Below, piece by piece: positions 29,453-38,684 of a DNA stretch of 64,000 nucleotides. Location of the stretch: positions 1 through 64,000 of the forward strand of contig NZ_JAFLRG010000001.1 in NCBI RefSeq assembly GCF_017315725.1, given 5' to 3'. The position numbers and the translations under genes were made by a program. The notes below the pieces were generated by a model. That model had not been told where the DNA came from. It saw nothing but the letters and a program-made list of their open reading frames with translations, and ran no database searches. Source of the DNA: Trinickia acidisoli (GTDB lineage Bacteria > Pseudomonadota > Gammaproteobacteria > Burkholderiales > Burkholderiaceae). Within the stretch, counting starts at the first letter, position 1. Every line of letters starts with the position of its first letter.

Positions 29453-30663
29453 CGAGGCCGCCCGCCCCGCAGAAGGCGCATCGCATCGCGCTGCTGTTCA
29501 ATGCGAACAAGGTCTACGACCGCGAGATCATCACGGGCGTCGGCCAATATCTGCTTTCCACGCGCGTGGGCTGGAATCTCTTTCTCGAAGAGGATTTTCG
29601 CTGCCGGCTCGCCGGCATCGATCGCTTCGACGGCGACGGCATCATTGCCGACTTCGACGATCCTGCCGTCTGCGAAGCGCTGGCGCAGTGCCCGCTGCCC
29701 GTCGTTGCCGTCGGTTCGTCGTTCGAGGACCCGTCCCACTATCCGGACAACGTGCCGTACATCGCCACCGACAATCGCAAGCTCGTCTCGCTCGCCCATA
29801 CGCATTTGATCGGCGCGGGGCTGCGGCACTTCGCGCTCTACAGCTTGCCGCTTTCGGACGAACACCGTTGGGCTTATCAGCGCGAACTCGCGTTCGCGCG
29901 CTTGCGCGAGGCGGATGGGCGCACGCGCGAGCAGATCGACGCGGAGATCTATCGCGGGCTGTCGACGAGTGCGCCGACCTGGAATCAAGCGACCGAGCAA
30001 TTGACGCGGTGGCTCGATGCGTTGCCCAAACCGGTGGGCATCATCGCGGTAACGGATGCGCGGGCCCGGCACCTCTTGCAAGCCTGCCTGATCGCGGGCA
30101 TTCCGGTGCCCGAGGACGTGGCCATCATCGGCATCGACAACGATCCGCTCACGCGCACGTTGACGCGTATTCCGCTGTCGTCGGTGATTCAAGGCACGGA
30201 GGAGATGGGGCGCACGGCCGCGCATTTACTGCATCAAATGCTGCGCGGCGCGCGTTTTCCGGGGCAACGGATTCTCGTGCCGCCCGTCGGCATCAACGTG
30301 CTCGATTCGACCAAGCATCAGCCGCTCGCGAGCCCTTACGTCGCGCGGGCGCGGCATTTCATTCGGCAGTATGCGTGCCAGGGCATCCGCACGGAGCAGG
30401 TCGCCGATTACGTTGGCGTGTCGCGTTCGTCGCTCGAAGAGTATTTCCGGCGCGAGTTGCAGTGCACCGTGCATCAGGAGATTCTTCGGCAAAAGCTCGA
30501 TGCGGCCAAAGCCTTGCTCGTCAAGCGCGACGTATCGAGCGCCGACGTGGCCGTGCGCTGCGGCTTCAAATCGGTACAGTATTTGCACGCTGTGTTTCGT
30601 CGCGAACTCGGCTGCACGCCGCGCGAATATCAAGCGCGCGCCAGCGCGCGCGAAGCGGTTTGA
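29449..30663 (+). CDS. xylR: XylR, AraC-family xylose operon regulator
   Basis: The 404-aa product has an N-terminal LacI/periplasmic-binding-like sensor (HRIALLFNANKVYDREIITG near residue 10; DVAIIGIDNDPLTRTLTRIP). It ends in an AraC double HTH (VADYVGVSRSSLEEYFRREL; VAVRCGFKSVQYLHAVFRREL). This combination is that of XylR, which binds xylose and activates xyl genes. No other in-frame start exists just upstream, so ATG 29449 is used. It is divergent from the xylose transport and oxidation operon. Confidence 0.9.
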   Translation: MTRPPAPQKAHRIALLFNANKVYDREIITGVGQYLLSTRVGWNLFLEEDFRCRLAGIDRFDGDGIIADFDDPAVCEALAQCPLPVVAVGSSFEDPSHYPDNVPYIATDNRKLVSLAHTHLIGAGLRHFALYSLPLSDEHRWAYQRELAFARLREADGRTREQIDAEIYRGLSTSAPTWNQATEQLTRWLDALPKPVGIIAVTDARARHLLQACLIAGIPVPEDVAIIGIDNDPLTRTLTRIPLSSVIQGTEEMGRTAAHLLHQMLRGARFPGQRILVPPVGINVLDSTKHQPLASPYVARARHFIRQYACQGIRTEQVADYVGVSRSSLEEYFRRELQCTVHQEILRQKLDAAKALLVKRDVSSADVAVRCGFKSVQYLHAVFRRELGCTPREYQARASAREAV

Positions 30664-30733
30664 GCAGGCGCAAGCGAGGCTGAGCGAACCCATCCTTTCA
30701 ACGAATTTCAGCAACGGTAACCATCACGACCAC

Positions 30734-31813
30734 ATGATCAGTACTGCTAAGTTGTCGCACGAACCTTGGGGCATGCTGCCCGGCGGCGAAACGGTTCATC
30801 TGTTCACGTTGCGCAATGCGCAGGGTATGCGTGTATCCGTCAGCGAATTGGGCGCGACGCTCGTCTCCTGGCACGCGCCCGATCGCGCGGGACGGCTCGG
30901 CGACATCATGCTCGGGCACGATACGCCCGCCGATTACCGGGAAGCGAAAACGTACATGGGCGCGCTCGTCGGGCGCTGGGCCAATCGCATCGCGGGTGCG
31001 CGCTTCGCGCTCGACGGCGTTACCTATGCGGTCGATCGCAACGAGGGCGAGAATCTGCTTCACGGCGGCACGACGGGTTTTCATCGTGCGATTTGGCAGG
31101 CGCGCGAGGAAGACGGCGTGCTCGTGCTCGCGCTCGATTCGGCGGCGGGCGCCTCGGGCTTCCCGGGCAACGTGCATGTGGAAGTGCGCTATACGCTCGA
31201 CGACGACGGTGAACTGACGATCGACTATCGCGCAAGCACCGATGCGCCGACGCCGCTCAATCTGACGAGCCACGGCTATTTCAATCTGGCGGCGCAGACG
31301 GGGGCCGACATCAAGGGACATGTCCTCTCGATCGATGCCGATGCGTTTTTCGAGGTCGATGCCGAGTTGATTCCGATCGGTCGCACGGCGGTAGCCGGCA
31401 ATGCGTTCGACTTTCGCGAGGCGGCGCCGATCGGCGCGCGGCTCGAGTGGCCGCACGAGCAACTCGCGCTCGCTCGCGGCTTCGATCATTGCTACGTGCT
31501 GCGCGGGGCGGACGTTGCCGTGCCAAGCGGCGGTGCGCGGCCCGTGCGCGAGGTTGCGCGCCTATACGATCCGGCGAGCGGGCGTTTGATGACCGTATCG
31601 ACGGATCAGCGCGGCTTGCAGTTCTATACCGGCAACTACCTCGACGGCGTGCGCGGGCGCAATTCGTCGATCTATACGAGCCACGCGGGGCTGTGCCTCG
31701 AAACGGGAGGATTCCCGAATCAAATCAACATGGCCGATCGCGAGGACGTGATCTCGCGCGCCGACAAGCCGTATCGGCAAGTGACGAAGTATCGCGTGGG
31801 GGTGCTGGGCTGA
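30734..31813 (+). CDS. galM: Aldose 1-epimerase (mutarotase)
   Basis: The enzyme interconverts alpha and beta anomers of aldoses, supplying the anomer used by the xylose dehydrogenase. The 359-aa product has the GalM pattern: YMGALVGRWANRIAGARF, LLHGGTTGFHRAIW with the first catalytic-site His, LTSHGYFNLA with the catalytic His, and LCLETGGFPNQIN with the catalytic Glu. It is 70 bp after xylR on the same strand, so probably part of the same transcript. ATG 30734 is the first start giving the family N-terminus. Confidence 0.9.
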   Translation: MISTAKLSHEPWGMLPGGETVHLFTLRNAQGMRVSVSELGATLVSWHAPDRAGRLGDIMLGHDTPADYREAKTYMGALVGRWANRIAGARFALDGVTYAVDRNEGENLLHGGTTGFHRAIWQAREEDGVLVLALDSAAGASGFPGNVHVEVRYTLDDDGELTIDYRASTDAPTPLNLTSHGYFNLAAQTGADIKGHVLSIDADAFFEVDAELIPIGRTAVAGNAFDFREAAPIGARLEWPHEQLALARGFDHCYVLRGADVAVPSGGARPVREVARLYDPASGRLMTVSTDQRGLQFYTGNYLDGVRGRNSSIYTSHAGLCLETGGFPNQINMADREDVISRADKPYRQVTKYRVGVLG

Positions 31814-31823
31814 GGGTGCTTCG

Positions 31824-32228
31824 TTAGCCGTTGACCCAGTTTTCAAGCTTTACACCCGGGTAATCGACGAAATCGCGCTCGTTGTTGGTCACGAGCACGA
31901 CGTCGAGCGCGGCCGCGTGGGCCGCGATGAGCTTATCGAGGTGGTCCTTTTTCCGTTCGCGCGTCGCTTCGCGAATGGGGCCGTACGCTGCGGCCGCGGC
32001 CGAATCGAAGGGAGCGACGCGAATGTCCTCGATCAGGGAGGCCAGGTTCCGGCGCTCGCGCGTTCGATTCGACGAGGCGGCCACACCATATTCGAGTTCC
32101 GCGTAGGTGATCGCGGACATCACGACATCTCCCACATAGCACTGCGCAAATCGGTTCGCGATCTGCTCCGGCTGATTCTTCATGAGGTAAATGCACATGT
32201 TCGTGTCGAGCATATAGCGCGGCATCAC
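31824..32228 (-). CDS. vapC: VapC-type PIN-domain ribonuclease toxin
   Basis: PIN toxins cleave tRNA or rRNA when freed from antitoxin. The 134-aa product begins MPRYMLDTNMCIYLMKNQPE with the first catalytic Asp, has ITYAELEYGVA with Glu, and ends with the acidic pair region HLDKLIAAHAAALDVVLVTN followed by NERDF. It overlaps the antitoxin gene by four bases. Confidence 0.9.
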   Translation of the reverse strand: MMPRYMLDTNMCIYLMKNQPEQIANRFAQCYVGDVVMSAITYAELEYGVAASSNRTRERRNLASLIEDIRVAPFDSAAAAAYGPIREATRERKKDHLDKLIAAHAAALDVVLVTNNERDFVDYPGVKLENWVNG

Positions 32229-32461
32229 AAGCCCTCGCGTTCAGCCTGTTCATGATCGCCGCGCCCTTCGGCCATGAAATCCGGGCCGAATTTCGCGAAT
32301 TTCTTGAGCACTCCCGTAAGCGGCCGGCGAGCAGGGCGAATGCGCAACTCGTCTCCGATACGCTCAATCTCGAGATCCACGTCGCTACGCTCGTACGCCA
32401 GCTCGGCCGGGATACGCACGGCTTGGGAATTACCGTTTTTGAAAACTCTGGTGGTCTGCAT
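32225..32461 (-). CDS. vapB: VapB-type AbrB-fold antitoxin
   Basis: The 78-aa product opens MQTTRVFKNGNSQAVRIPAE, the SpoVT/AbrB swapped-hairpin DNA-binding motif of VapB. Its acidic C-terminal tail (FMAEGRGDHEQAEREGL) would neutralise VapC. The gene precedes vapC with a four-base overlap, the usual order for antitoxin-led autoregulation, and a clear promoter lies upstream. Confidence 0.9.
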   Translation of the reverse strand: MQTTRVFKNGNSQAVRIPAELAYERSDVDLEIERIGDELRIRPARRPLTGVLKKFAKFGPDFMAEGRGDHEQAEREGL

Positions 32462-32477
32462 CTAGAACCTCGACGTC

Positions 32478-32527
32478 GGATGTGTGTACGACGTATGTAC
32501 TATAGGCTATCATTCGGGTGATGTAAA
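32478..32527 (-). promoter_or_regulatory. vapBC promoter and operator
   Basis: On the minus strand a -35 TTTACA (32527-32522), a 17-bp spacer and a -10 TATAGT (32504-32499) form a near-consensus sigma-70 promoter ending about 40 bp before vapB. The start region carries TACG-A-CGTA and the direct repeat TGTGTAC/TATGTAC (32482-32500), a likely operator for VapB autorepression. Confidence 0.7.
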
Positions 32528-32616
32528 TCCATGTGTGTACATCGTCGCGCCATAGCGGGTTCGGTTCTTGGGGCCATACGTCCCATGATCGGGTTACGTG
32601 CTCGCCCGTGCACGCG

Positions 32617-33288
32617 CTACGACACCCTTACGTACCGGCACACCTCGTGATCGGCGCGAATACCCGGATGTTCGCGCGTCGTTTGCCAGAGCTGCGATGT
32701 GCCGACGTTCCCATGTCCGTAGTGGCCGCTTGCGAGCGCCTCGCGATGGGCGTCGGCGCTCATCCAGCGCGCGAAGGCGAGTACCGAGGCATCGTCGTGC
32801 GTCGCGAAGAAGTTGGCCGAGATCAAGCCGTCGGGCGGCTCCGCATCGCTGTTCAACGCCAGCAGAACCTTGTCGATCCAGCTTGCCTGTATCGCATCGT
32901 CGGGTTTTTCCAGCAGTTGGCGCAGGAGCACCAGGCACTCGCCGGGCCCGCTGCGTCCTGACGTCCATGCGCCGGCAGGCGCGGCGACGTCGACCCATTC
33001 GGGTGTGGCCTCGCTGCGCAACGGTTCGATGGCGTGTGCGATCGCATCGACGACGGTGCGCTCGGCCGCCTCGAACCGAATCACGCGCCAGGCCGCGACG
33101 AACAGTAGCGCGTCGGCATCGACGTCGCGGAAGACGTCGGCCAGGGTGCCCGTCGGCACGGTGCGCGCGCGTTCGATCAGCGGCGTCATCGCGTGCTCGA
33201 GCGCCTCGCTCGACGCGAACCGCACGCGACCCGCGGCCAGCAGGCCGATGTCGGGGTCGGTGCAGCAGAATCGGTTTCGGTTCGACAT
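32617..33288 (-). CDS. Conserved unknown protein, possible ABM-like C-terminal domain
   Basis: The 223-aa product begins MSNRNRFCCTDPDIGLLAAG. The C-terminal third (GLISANFFATHDDASVLAFA then RWMSADAHREAL) recalls the ferredoxin-like antibiotic-biosynthesis monooxygenase fold, in which small dimeric enzymes oxidise aromatic compounds. The N-terminal half is unassigned. It stands alone between vapBC and the glycine riboswitch. The domain suggestion is weak. Confidence 0.5.
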   Translation of the reverse strand: MSNRNRFCCTDPDIGLLAAGRVRFASSEALEHAMTPLIERARTVPTGTLADVFRDVDADALLFVAAWRVIRFEAAERTVVDAIAHAIEPLRSEATPEWVDVAAPAGAWTSGRSGPGECLVLLRQLLEKPDDAIQASWIDKVLLALNSDAEPPDGLISANFFATHDDASVLAFARWMSADAHREALASGHYGHGNVGTSQLWQTTREHPGIRADHEVCRYVRVS

Positions 33289-33472
33289 GATTTTCCTCCT
33301 CTGTGTTGCTGCCGGCGCGATCGCCTACGTTGCTCCGTTAGACGGAGCTGCGCGCGCCGCTATTCCCATCGACGTTCAGGATGGACCGAGCGGTGCGTTC
33401 GTCGTTCGTCGCGCATATGTGTAAGTTAGCTCGTCTTGGCGCTGCCTGCTGAGGCGCATCGCACGTTCAGTC

Positions 33473-33545
33473 GACAACCCCCTTCATTTGCAATCCCGGC
33501 ATTTGACAACCCCGGCATTTGACAACCCCTGCATTTGACAACCCC
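33473..33545. repeat. Minisatellite, ~16-bp unit, four copies plus a partial
   Basis: Units starting GACAACCCCGGCATTT occur head to tail at 33473-33489, 33490-33504, 33505-33520 and 33521-33536, with a partial copy to 33545. Lengths vary from 15 to 17 bp and a few bases differ. There are no spacers, so it is not CRISPR. It ends about 25 bp before the glycine riboswitch, in its likely promoter or 5' region. Confidence 0.85.
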
Positions 33546-33570
33546 ATTACGCTCGCGTAAATTTCGCGCA

Positions 33571-33857
33571 CGCGTCGGGAGAGCGCGCTCGCGGTAGGGT
33601 TTTTCGGCCCGCCGGCGACGCCGCCGAAGGGGCACACCCACAAACTCTCAGGCAAAAGGACCGACCGCGTCGAAAGGCCCCGCGTGAGCTGGGTTTTTCG
33701 CACTCTGGAGAGTGGCGATAGCTCGCAGCGGTGCGCCGAAGTCCGCAATCCGCGGCCGCACGCGCGAGCAAGTCGCCCACCGAAGGGGCGCGCGCATCGA
33801 GCGGGAAACGTATTCGTCCCGCCGGCGCAATCTCTCAGGTACCGAGGACAGAGGGGG
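33571..33857 (+). promoter_or_regulatory. Tandem glycine riboswitch upstream of gcvT
   Basis: Two aptamers with the conserved blocks are visible. The first has GGGAGAGCGC, GCCGAAGGGGCAC, ACTCTCAGGCAAAAGGACCG (33577-33664). The second has CTCTGGAGAGTGGC, CACCGAAGGGGCG, ATCTCTCAGGTACCGAGGACAG (33702-33852) with a long extra arm. Downstream, GGGGCATGC near 33855 can pair with GGCATGGCCC ahead of a T6 run (33915-33920), a possible terminator-type expression platform. Glycine would turn on the glycine cleavage genes. Confidence 0.92.
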
Positions 33858-33952
33858 CATGCACCGTATTCGCCGCAGGCAATCGAGCCGCGCGCGCGTC
33901 GATCGGCATGGCCCTTTTTTGTTTTCGCGAACCTTTGCGTGCCGAGACCTTC

Positions 33953-35071
33953 ATGACCGAACTGAAACACACCCCGCTCAACGCCGCTCACCGTGCCCTC
34001 AATGCGCGCATGGTCGATTTCGGCGGCTGGGACATGCCCGTCAACTACGGCTCGCAGATCGACGAACACCAAGCCGTACGCGGCGATGCCGGGATGTTCG
34101 ACGTCTCGCACATGTGCGTCGTCGATTTCGCCGGCGCGCGCGCCCGTGCGTTTTTCGAGTATGCGATCGCCAACAACGTCGGCAAGCTGCAAACGCCGGG
34201 CCGGGCCCTCTATTCGTGCATGCTGAACGAGCGCGGTGGCGTCATCGACGATCTGATCGTCTACTTTTTCGCTGACGACTGCTTTCGCGTCGTCGTCAAT
34301 GCCGGCACGGCCGAGAAGGACATCGCCTGGTTCAAGCGGTTGAACGAGGAGCGCGGCTTCGGCCTCGCCATCACGCCGCGTCGCGATCTCGCGATCGTCG
34401 CCGCCCAGGGACCGAACGCGCGCGCGAAGGTCTGGCAGGTGCTGCCCGCTGTGCGCGAGGCGACCGAAGCGCTCAAGCCGTTCAACGCGGCGCGCGTGAG
34501 CGTTGCGCCGTACGGCGAGCTGACGATTGCGCGCACGGGCTACACCGGCGAGGACGGCTTCGAAATCATTGTGCCGGCGGCGCAGGTCGTCGCGCTCTGG
34601 CAAGCGCTGCAAGCGGCCGGCGTGCATCCGTGCGGGCTCGGCGCGCGCGATACGCTGCGGCTCGAAGCGGGCATGAATCTGTACGGCCAGGACATGGACG
34701 AAGACGTATCCCCGCTCGACGCCGGGCTTGCCTGGACCGTCGATCTGGCCGCCCCGCGCGATTTCGTGGGCCGCGCCGCCCTCGAGCGCGACGGCTCGCG
34801 GTACGTGTTCGTCGGCCTCGTCCTGCAAAAAGAAAACGGCAAGGCCGGCGGCGTGCTGCGTGCGCACCAAAAGGTACTGACACCGCTTGGCGAAGGCGAA
34901 ATCACGAGCGGTACGTTCTCGCCGACGATGCAGGAATCGATCGCATTCGCGCGCGTGCCGAAGGGGGTGTGCCCCGGCGAGCGCGTACAGGTTCAGATCC
35001 GGGACAAGGCGCTGCCCGCAAGCGTGGTAAAACTGCCGTTCGTGCGGGGCGGCAAGGTGCTCGTCGCCTAA
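33953..35071 (+). CDS. gcvT: Glycine cleavage system T protein (aminomethyltransferase)
   Basis: GcvT transfers the methylene group from aminomethyl-lipoyl GcvH to tetrahydrofolate, releasing ammonia. The 372-aa product shows [26 protein letters not shown], the folate-site region [12 protein letters not shown], and [17 protein letters not shown]. The start is ATG 33953 ([10 protein letters not shown]), matching family N-termini; the longer open frame upstream overlaps the riboswitch and is rejected. It is the first gene of gcvTHP. Confidence 0.96.
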   Translation: MTELKHTPLNAAHRALNARMVDFGGWDMPVNYGSQIDEHQAVRGDAGMFDVSHMCVVDFAGARARAFFEYAIANNVGKLQTPGRALYSCMLNERGGVIDDLIVYFFADDCFRVVVNAGTAEKDIAWFKRLNEERGFGLAITPRRDLAIVAAQGPNARAKVWQVLPAVREATEALKPFNAARVSVAPYGELTIARTGYTGEDGFEIIVPAAQVVALWQALQAAGVHPCGLGARDTLRLEAGMNLYGQDMDEDVSPLDAGLAWTVDLAAPRDFVGRAALERDGSRYVFVGLVLQKENGKAGGVLRAHQKVLTPLGEGEITSGTFSPTMQESIAFARVPKGVCPGERVQVQIRDKALPASVVKLPFVRGGKVLVA

Positions 35072-35150
35072 ATCGAAGGCGCGGCCCCGCGCGCGTCTCG
35101 GTCCTTACGCTTTCAATTCAACGCATTTCCTATTTCCCCAGGAGCTTCAA

Positions 35151-35531
35151 ATGAGCAACGTCCCGGCCGATCTGAAATACACCGAGGAACATGAGTGGAT
35201 CAGAACCGAAGCTGACGGCACGGTGTCGGTGGGCATCACCGACCACGCGCAAGAGACGCTCGGCGACATCGTTTTCCTCGAGCTGCCCTCGGTCGGCAAG
35301 ACGATCGCGGCCGGCGATGCGATCGGCGTCGTCGAATCGGTGAAGGCGGCCTCCGACATCTACTCACCCGTTTCGGGCGAGATCGTCGCCGTCAACGATG
35401 CGATCGTCGACACGCCCGACGCCGTCAACGAGGACGCCTACGCAAGCTGGCTGTTCAAGGTGAAGCTCGCGGACGCCGGCTCGGTCGACAAGCTGCTCGA
35501 TGCCGCCGCCTATCAGAAGCTCGTCGGCTGA
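35151..35531 (+). CDS. gcvH: Glycine cleavage system H protein
   Basis: This 126-aa lipoyl carrier shuttles the aminomethyl group between GcvP and GcvT. The lipoylated lysine is Lys65 in [19 protein letters not shown]. The N-terminal KYTEEHEWI is conserved. AGGAGC lies just before the ATG. It sits 79 bp after gcvT and 106 bp before gcvP in one operon. Confidence 0.97.
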   Translation: MSNVPADLKYTEEHEWIRTEADGTVSVGITDHAQETLGDIVFLELPSVGKTIAAGDAIGVVESVKAASDIYSPVSGEIVAVNDAIVDTPDAVNEDAYASWLFKVKLADAGSVDKLLDAAAYQKLVG

Positions 35532-35637
35532 GCCGTTCCTTACGTTTCCTGCCGCGCGGCGCGTTTTGCGGCCCTGAGCCCGAACCGCCGCGCCCCCCAA
35601 GTTGCACTACAAGCCGCGTACTACAAGCTGCCCTATC

Positions 35638-38595
35638 ATGAAGCTCGAACATCCGGATCGTCTGATGAACCGCTCCCCTCTCTCGCTCGCCGCGCTCGAA
35701 GCGCATGACGCTTTTGCCGAGCGGCACATCGGCCCGGATGACGCCGATCAGCACAAGATGCTGGCGGCGCTCGGTTTCGAGTCGCGCGCCGCGCTGATCG
35801 ATGCCGTGATCCCACGGGCGATCCGCCGCGCCGACACGCTACCGCTCGGCCCGTTCGAGCAGCCGCGCAGCGAGGCCGAGGCGCTCGCGCGGCTGCGCGA
35901 GCTCGCGGACAAGAACGAGGTGTTCCGCACCTACATCGGGCAGGGTTATTACAACACGCACACGCCGGCCGTCATTTTGCGCAACGTGCTCGAGAATCCG
36001 GCGTGGTACACGGCCTATACGCCGTATCAACCCGAAATCTCGCAAGGCCGGCTCGAGGCGCTGCTCAACTTTCAGCAGATGATCGGCGACTTGACCGGGC
36101 TTGAAATCTCCAATGCCTCACTGCTCGACGAAGCAACCGCCGCGGCCGAAGCGATGACGCTGCTGCAGCGCGCCGGCAAATCGAAGTCGAACGTTTTCTA
36201 TGTGGCTGACGACGTGCTGCCGCAGACGATCGAAGTCGTGCGCACGCGCGCCGAGCCGATCGGCATCGACGTGCGGGTCGGTCCGGCGGAGGCCGCGGCC
36301 GGCGCGAGCGCGTTCGGCGTGCTGCTGCAATATCCGGGCGCGAACGGCGACGTACGCGACTACCGCGCGCTCGCGCAAGCCGTGCATGCGGCGGGCGGCC
36401 ATGTCGTCGTCGCGGCCGATCTGCTCGCGCTCACGCTGCTGACGCCCCCGGGCGAGTGGGGCGCCGACGTCGCGGTCGGCACTTCGCAACGTTTCGGCGT
36501 GCCGATCGGCTTCGGCGGGCCGCATGCCGCGTACATGGCCGTGCGCGACGAATTCAAGCGGCAGATGCCGGGCCGGCTCGTCGGCGTGACCGTCGATGCG
36601 CAAGGCAAGAGCGCGCTGCGCCTCGCGCTGCAAACGCGCGAGCAGCACATTCGCCGCGAGAAGGCCACTTCCAACGTTTGCACGGCGCAAGCGCTGCTCG
36701 CGATCATGGCGAGCATGTACGCCGTCTATCACGGGCCTCATGGTTTGAAATCGATCGCCCGGCGCGTGCATCGCGTGGCGGCGCTGCTTGCCGCCGGCGT
36801 GAAGCAACTCGGCTACACGCTTGCCAACGACACCTTCTTCGACACGCTGACGATCGAGACGGGCTCGCGCACGGCGGCTGCGCACGATGCCGCCAAGCGT
36901 ATGCGCATCAATCTGCGCCGCGTGAGCGATACGCAGGTCGGCGTTTCGGTGGACGAGACGACCAAGCGTGCCGATCTCGCCGATTTGCTCTCGCTCTTCG
37001 CGCATGCGGCCGGCGCGATCGACGTGCCGCACGTCGACGCGCTCGATGCGGCGCTCACGCGCGCCGAGGAGCAAGGCCAAGGCGGCGATTCGGCCGCGCT
37101 GCCCGCCGCGCTCGCGCGCACGAGCGCCTACCTCACGCACCACGTCTTCAACCGTCACCATTCGGAAACGGAGATGCTGCGCTATCTGCGCAGCCTGGCC
37201 GACAAGGATCTTGCGCTCGACCGCTCGATGATTCCGCTCGGCTCGTGCACGATGAAGCTGAACGCGACCTCGGAGATGCTACCTGTCACGTGGCCCGAGT
37301 TTTCGCAGATCCACCCGTTCGCGCCGGCCGAGCAGACGGTCGGCTACCGCGAAATGATCGATCAGCTCGAACAGATGCTCGTCGCGGCCACGGGCTACGC
37401 GGCCGTTTCGCTGCAGCCGAACGCGGGCTCGCAAGGCGAGTACGCGGGCCTCTTGATCATCCACGCCTATCACGCGGCACGCGGCGAGGGCCATCGCGAC
37501 GTCTGCCTGATTCCGGCTTCGGCGCACGGCACGAATCCGGCGTCGGCGCATATGGCGGGGATGAAAGTCGTCGTCGTCGGCTGCGACGAGCAGGGCAACG
37601 TCGACATCGAAGACTTGCAGGCGAAGGCGGCCGAGCATGCGGCGCGGCTCGCGGCGATCATGATCACCTACCCGTCGACACACGGCGTGTTCGAGCAGAA
37701 CGTGCGCGAGATCTGCGAGATCGTGCATGCCCACGGCGGGCAAGTCTATGTCGACGGCGCGAACATGAACGCGATGGTCGGGCTCACGGCGCCGGGGCAG
37801 TTCGGCGGCGACGTTTCGCACTTGAACCTGCACAAGACGTTCTGCATCCCGCACGGCGGCGGCGGCCCTGGCGTTGGTCCGGTCGCGGTCGGCGCGCATC
37901 TGGCGCAGTTCCTGCCGAACCAGACTTCATCGGGCTATCGTCGCGCCGAGAACGGTATCGGTGCCGTCTCGGCCGCGCCGTACGGCTCGGCGTCGATTTT
38001 GCCGATCTCGTGGATGTATGTCGCGATGATGGGCGCGAAGAACCTGACGGCGGCGACGGAAGTGGCGATTCTGAACGCGAACTACGTCGCCAAATGCCTG
38101 GCGTCGCACTATCCGGTGCTGTACTCGGGCCCCGGCGGGCTCGTCGCGCACGAGTGCATCCTCGACCTGCGCCCGATCAAGGACGCGAGCGGGATTTCCG
38201 TCGACGACGTCGCCAAGCGTTTGGCCGACTATGGCTTCCATGCGCCGACGATGAGCTTCCCGGTGCCGGGCACGCTGATGGTCGAGCCGACCGAGTCCGA
38301 ATCGAAGGAGGAGCTCGACCGCTTCATCGAGGCGATGATCGCGATTCGCGAGGAGATTCGCGCCGTCGAACAAGGGCGTGCCGATCGCGAGGACAACCCG
38401 CTCAAGCATGCGCCGCATACGGCGGCGGTCGTGACGGCCAACGAGTGGCCGCATGCGTACTCGCGCGAGGCGGCGGCCTACCCGCTGCCGTCGCTCGTGA
38501 CGCGCAAGTACTGGCCGCCCGTCGGCCGCGCTGACAATGCTTACGGCGACCGCAATCTGTTCTGCTCTTGCGTGCCTATCGCGGATTACGCCTGA
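35638..38595 (+). CDS. gcvP: Glycine dehydrogenase (decarboxylating), P protein
   Basis: GcvP is the PLP enzyme that decarboxylates glycine and passes the aminomethyl group to GcvH. The 985-aa single-chain form has two homologous halves. The PLP lysine is in [18 protein letters not shown] of the second half, and [17 protein letters not shown] is conserved in the first. The ATG at 35638 ([17 protein letters not shown]) is chosen because Burkholderiaceae GcvP proteins commonly begin this way; ATG 35665 is the alternative. Confidence 0.96.
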   Translation: MKLEHPDRLMNRSPLSLAALEAHDAFAERHIGPDDADQHKMLAALGFESRAALIDAVIPRAIRRADTLPLGPFEQPRSEAEALARLRELADKNEVFRTYIGQGYYNTHTPAVILRNVLENPAWYTAYTPYQPEISQGRLEALLNFQQMIGDLTGLEISNASLLDEATAAAEAMTLLQRAGKSKSNVFYVADDVLPQTIEVVRTRAEPIGIDVRVGPAEAAAGASAFGVLLQYPGANGDVRDYRALAQAVHAAGGHVVVAADLLALTLLTPPGEWGADVAVGTSQRFGVPIGFGGPHAAYMAVRDEFKRQMPGRLVGVTVDAQGKSALRLALQTREQHIRREKATSNVCTAQALLAIMASMYAVYHGPHGLKSIARRVHRVAALLAAGVKQLGYTLANDTFFDTLTIETGSRTAAAHDAAKRMRINLRRVSDTQVGVSVDETTKRADLADLLSLFAHAAGAIDVPHVDALDAALTRAEEQGQGGDSAALPAALARTSAYLTHHVFNRHHSETEMLRYLRSLADKDLALDRSMIPLGSCTMKLNATSEMLPVTWPEFSQIHPFAPAEQTVGYREMIDQLEQMLVAATGYAAVSLQPNAGSQGEYAGLLIIHAYHAARGEGHRDVCLIPASAHGTNPASAHMAGMKVVVVGCDEQGNVDIEDLQAKAAEHAARLAAIMITYPSTHGVFEQNVREICEIVHAHGGQVYVDGANMNAMVGLTAPGQFGGDVSHLNLHKTFCIPHGGGGPGVGPVAVGAHLAQFLPNQTSSGYRRAENGIGAVSAAPYGSASILPISWMYVAMMGAKNLTAATEVAILNANYVAKCLASHYPVLYSGPGGLVAHECILDLRPIKDASGISVDDVAKRLADYGFHAPTMSFPVPGTLMVEPTESESKEELDRFIEAMIAIREEIRAVEQGRADREDNPLKHAPHTAAVVTANEWPHAYSREAAAYPLPSLVTRKYWPPVGRADNAYGDRNLFCSCVPIADYA

Positions 38596-38684
38596 CGGCG
38601 GCTGCGGCAAGCGGGCGTGCGTCGCTCGTCGGCAATACCGGCTACCATCTCACACCGCGGATCAAGCTACAGAAGGAGCGACCG

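Noticed and set aside
33473..33545. CRISPR array
   Set aside because: Units are only 15-17 bp, head to tail with no unique spacers, and no cas genes are near.
33467..34870. 467-aa minus-strand frame over gcvT, riboswitch and repeats
   Set aside because: Runs through a conserved RNA element and a conserved plus-strand gene; composition is shadow-like.
36118..38534. Very long frames in other phases over gcvP
   Set aside because: Arginine-rich translations without domains; the GcvP frame explains the sequence.
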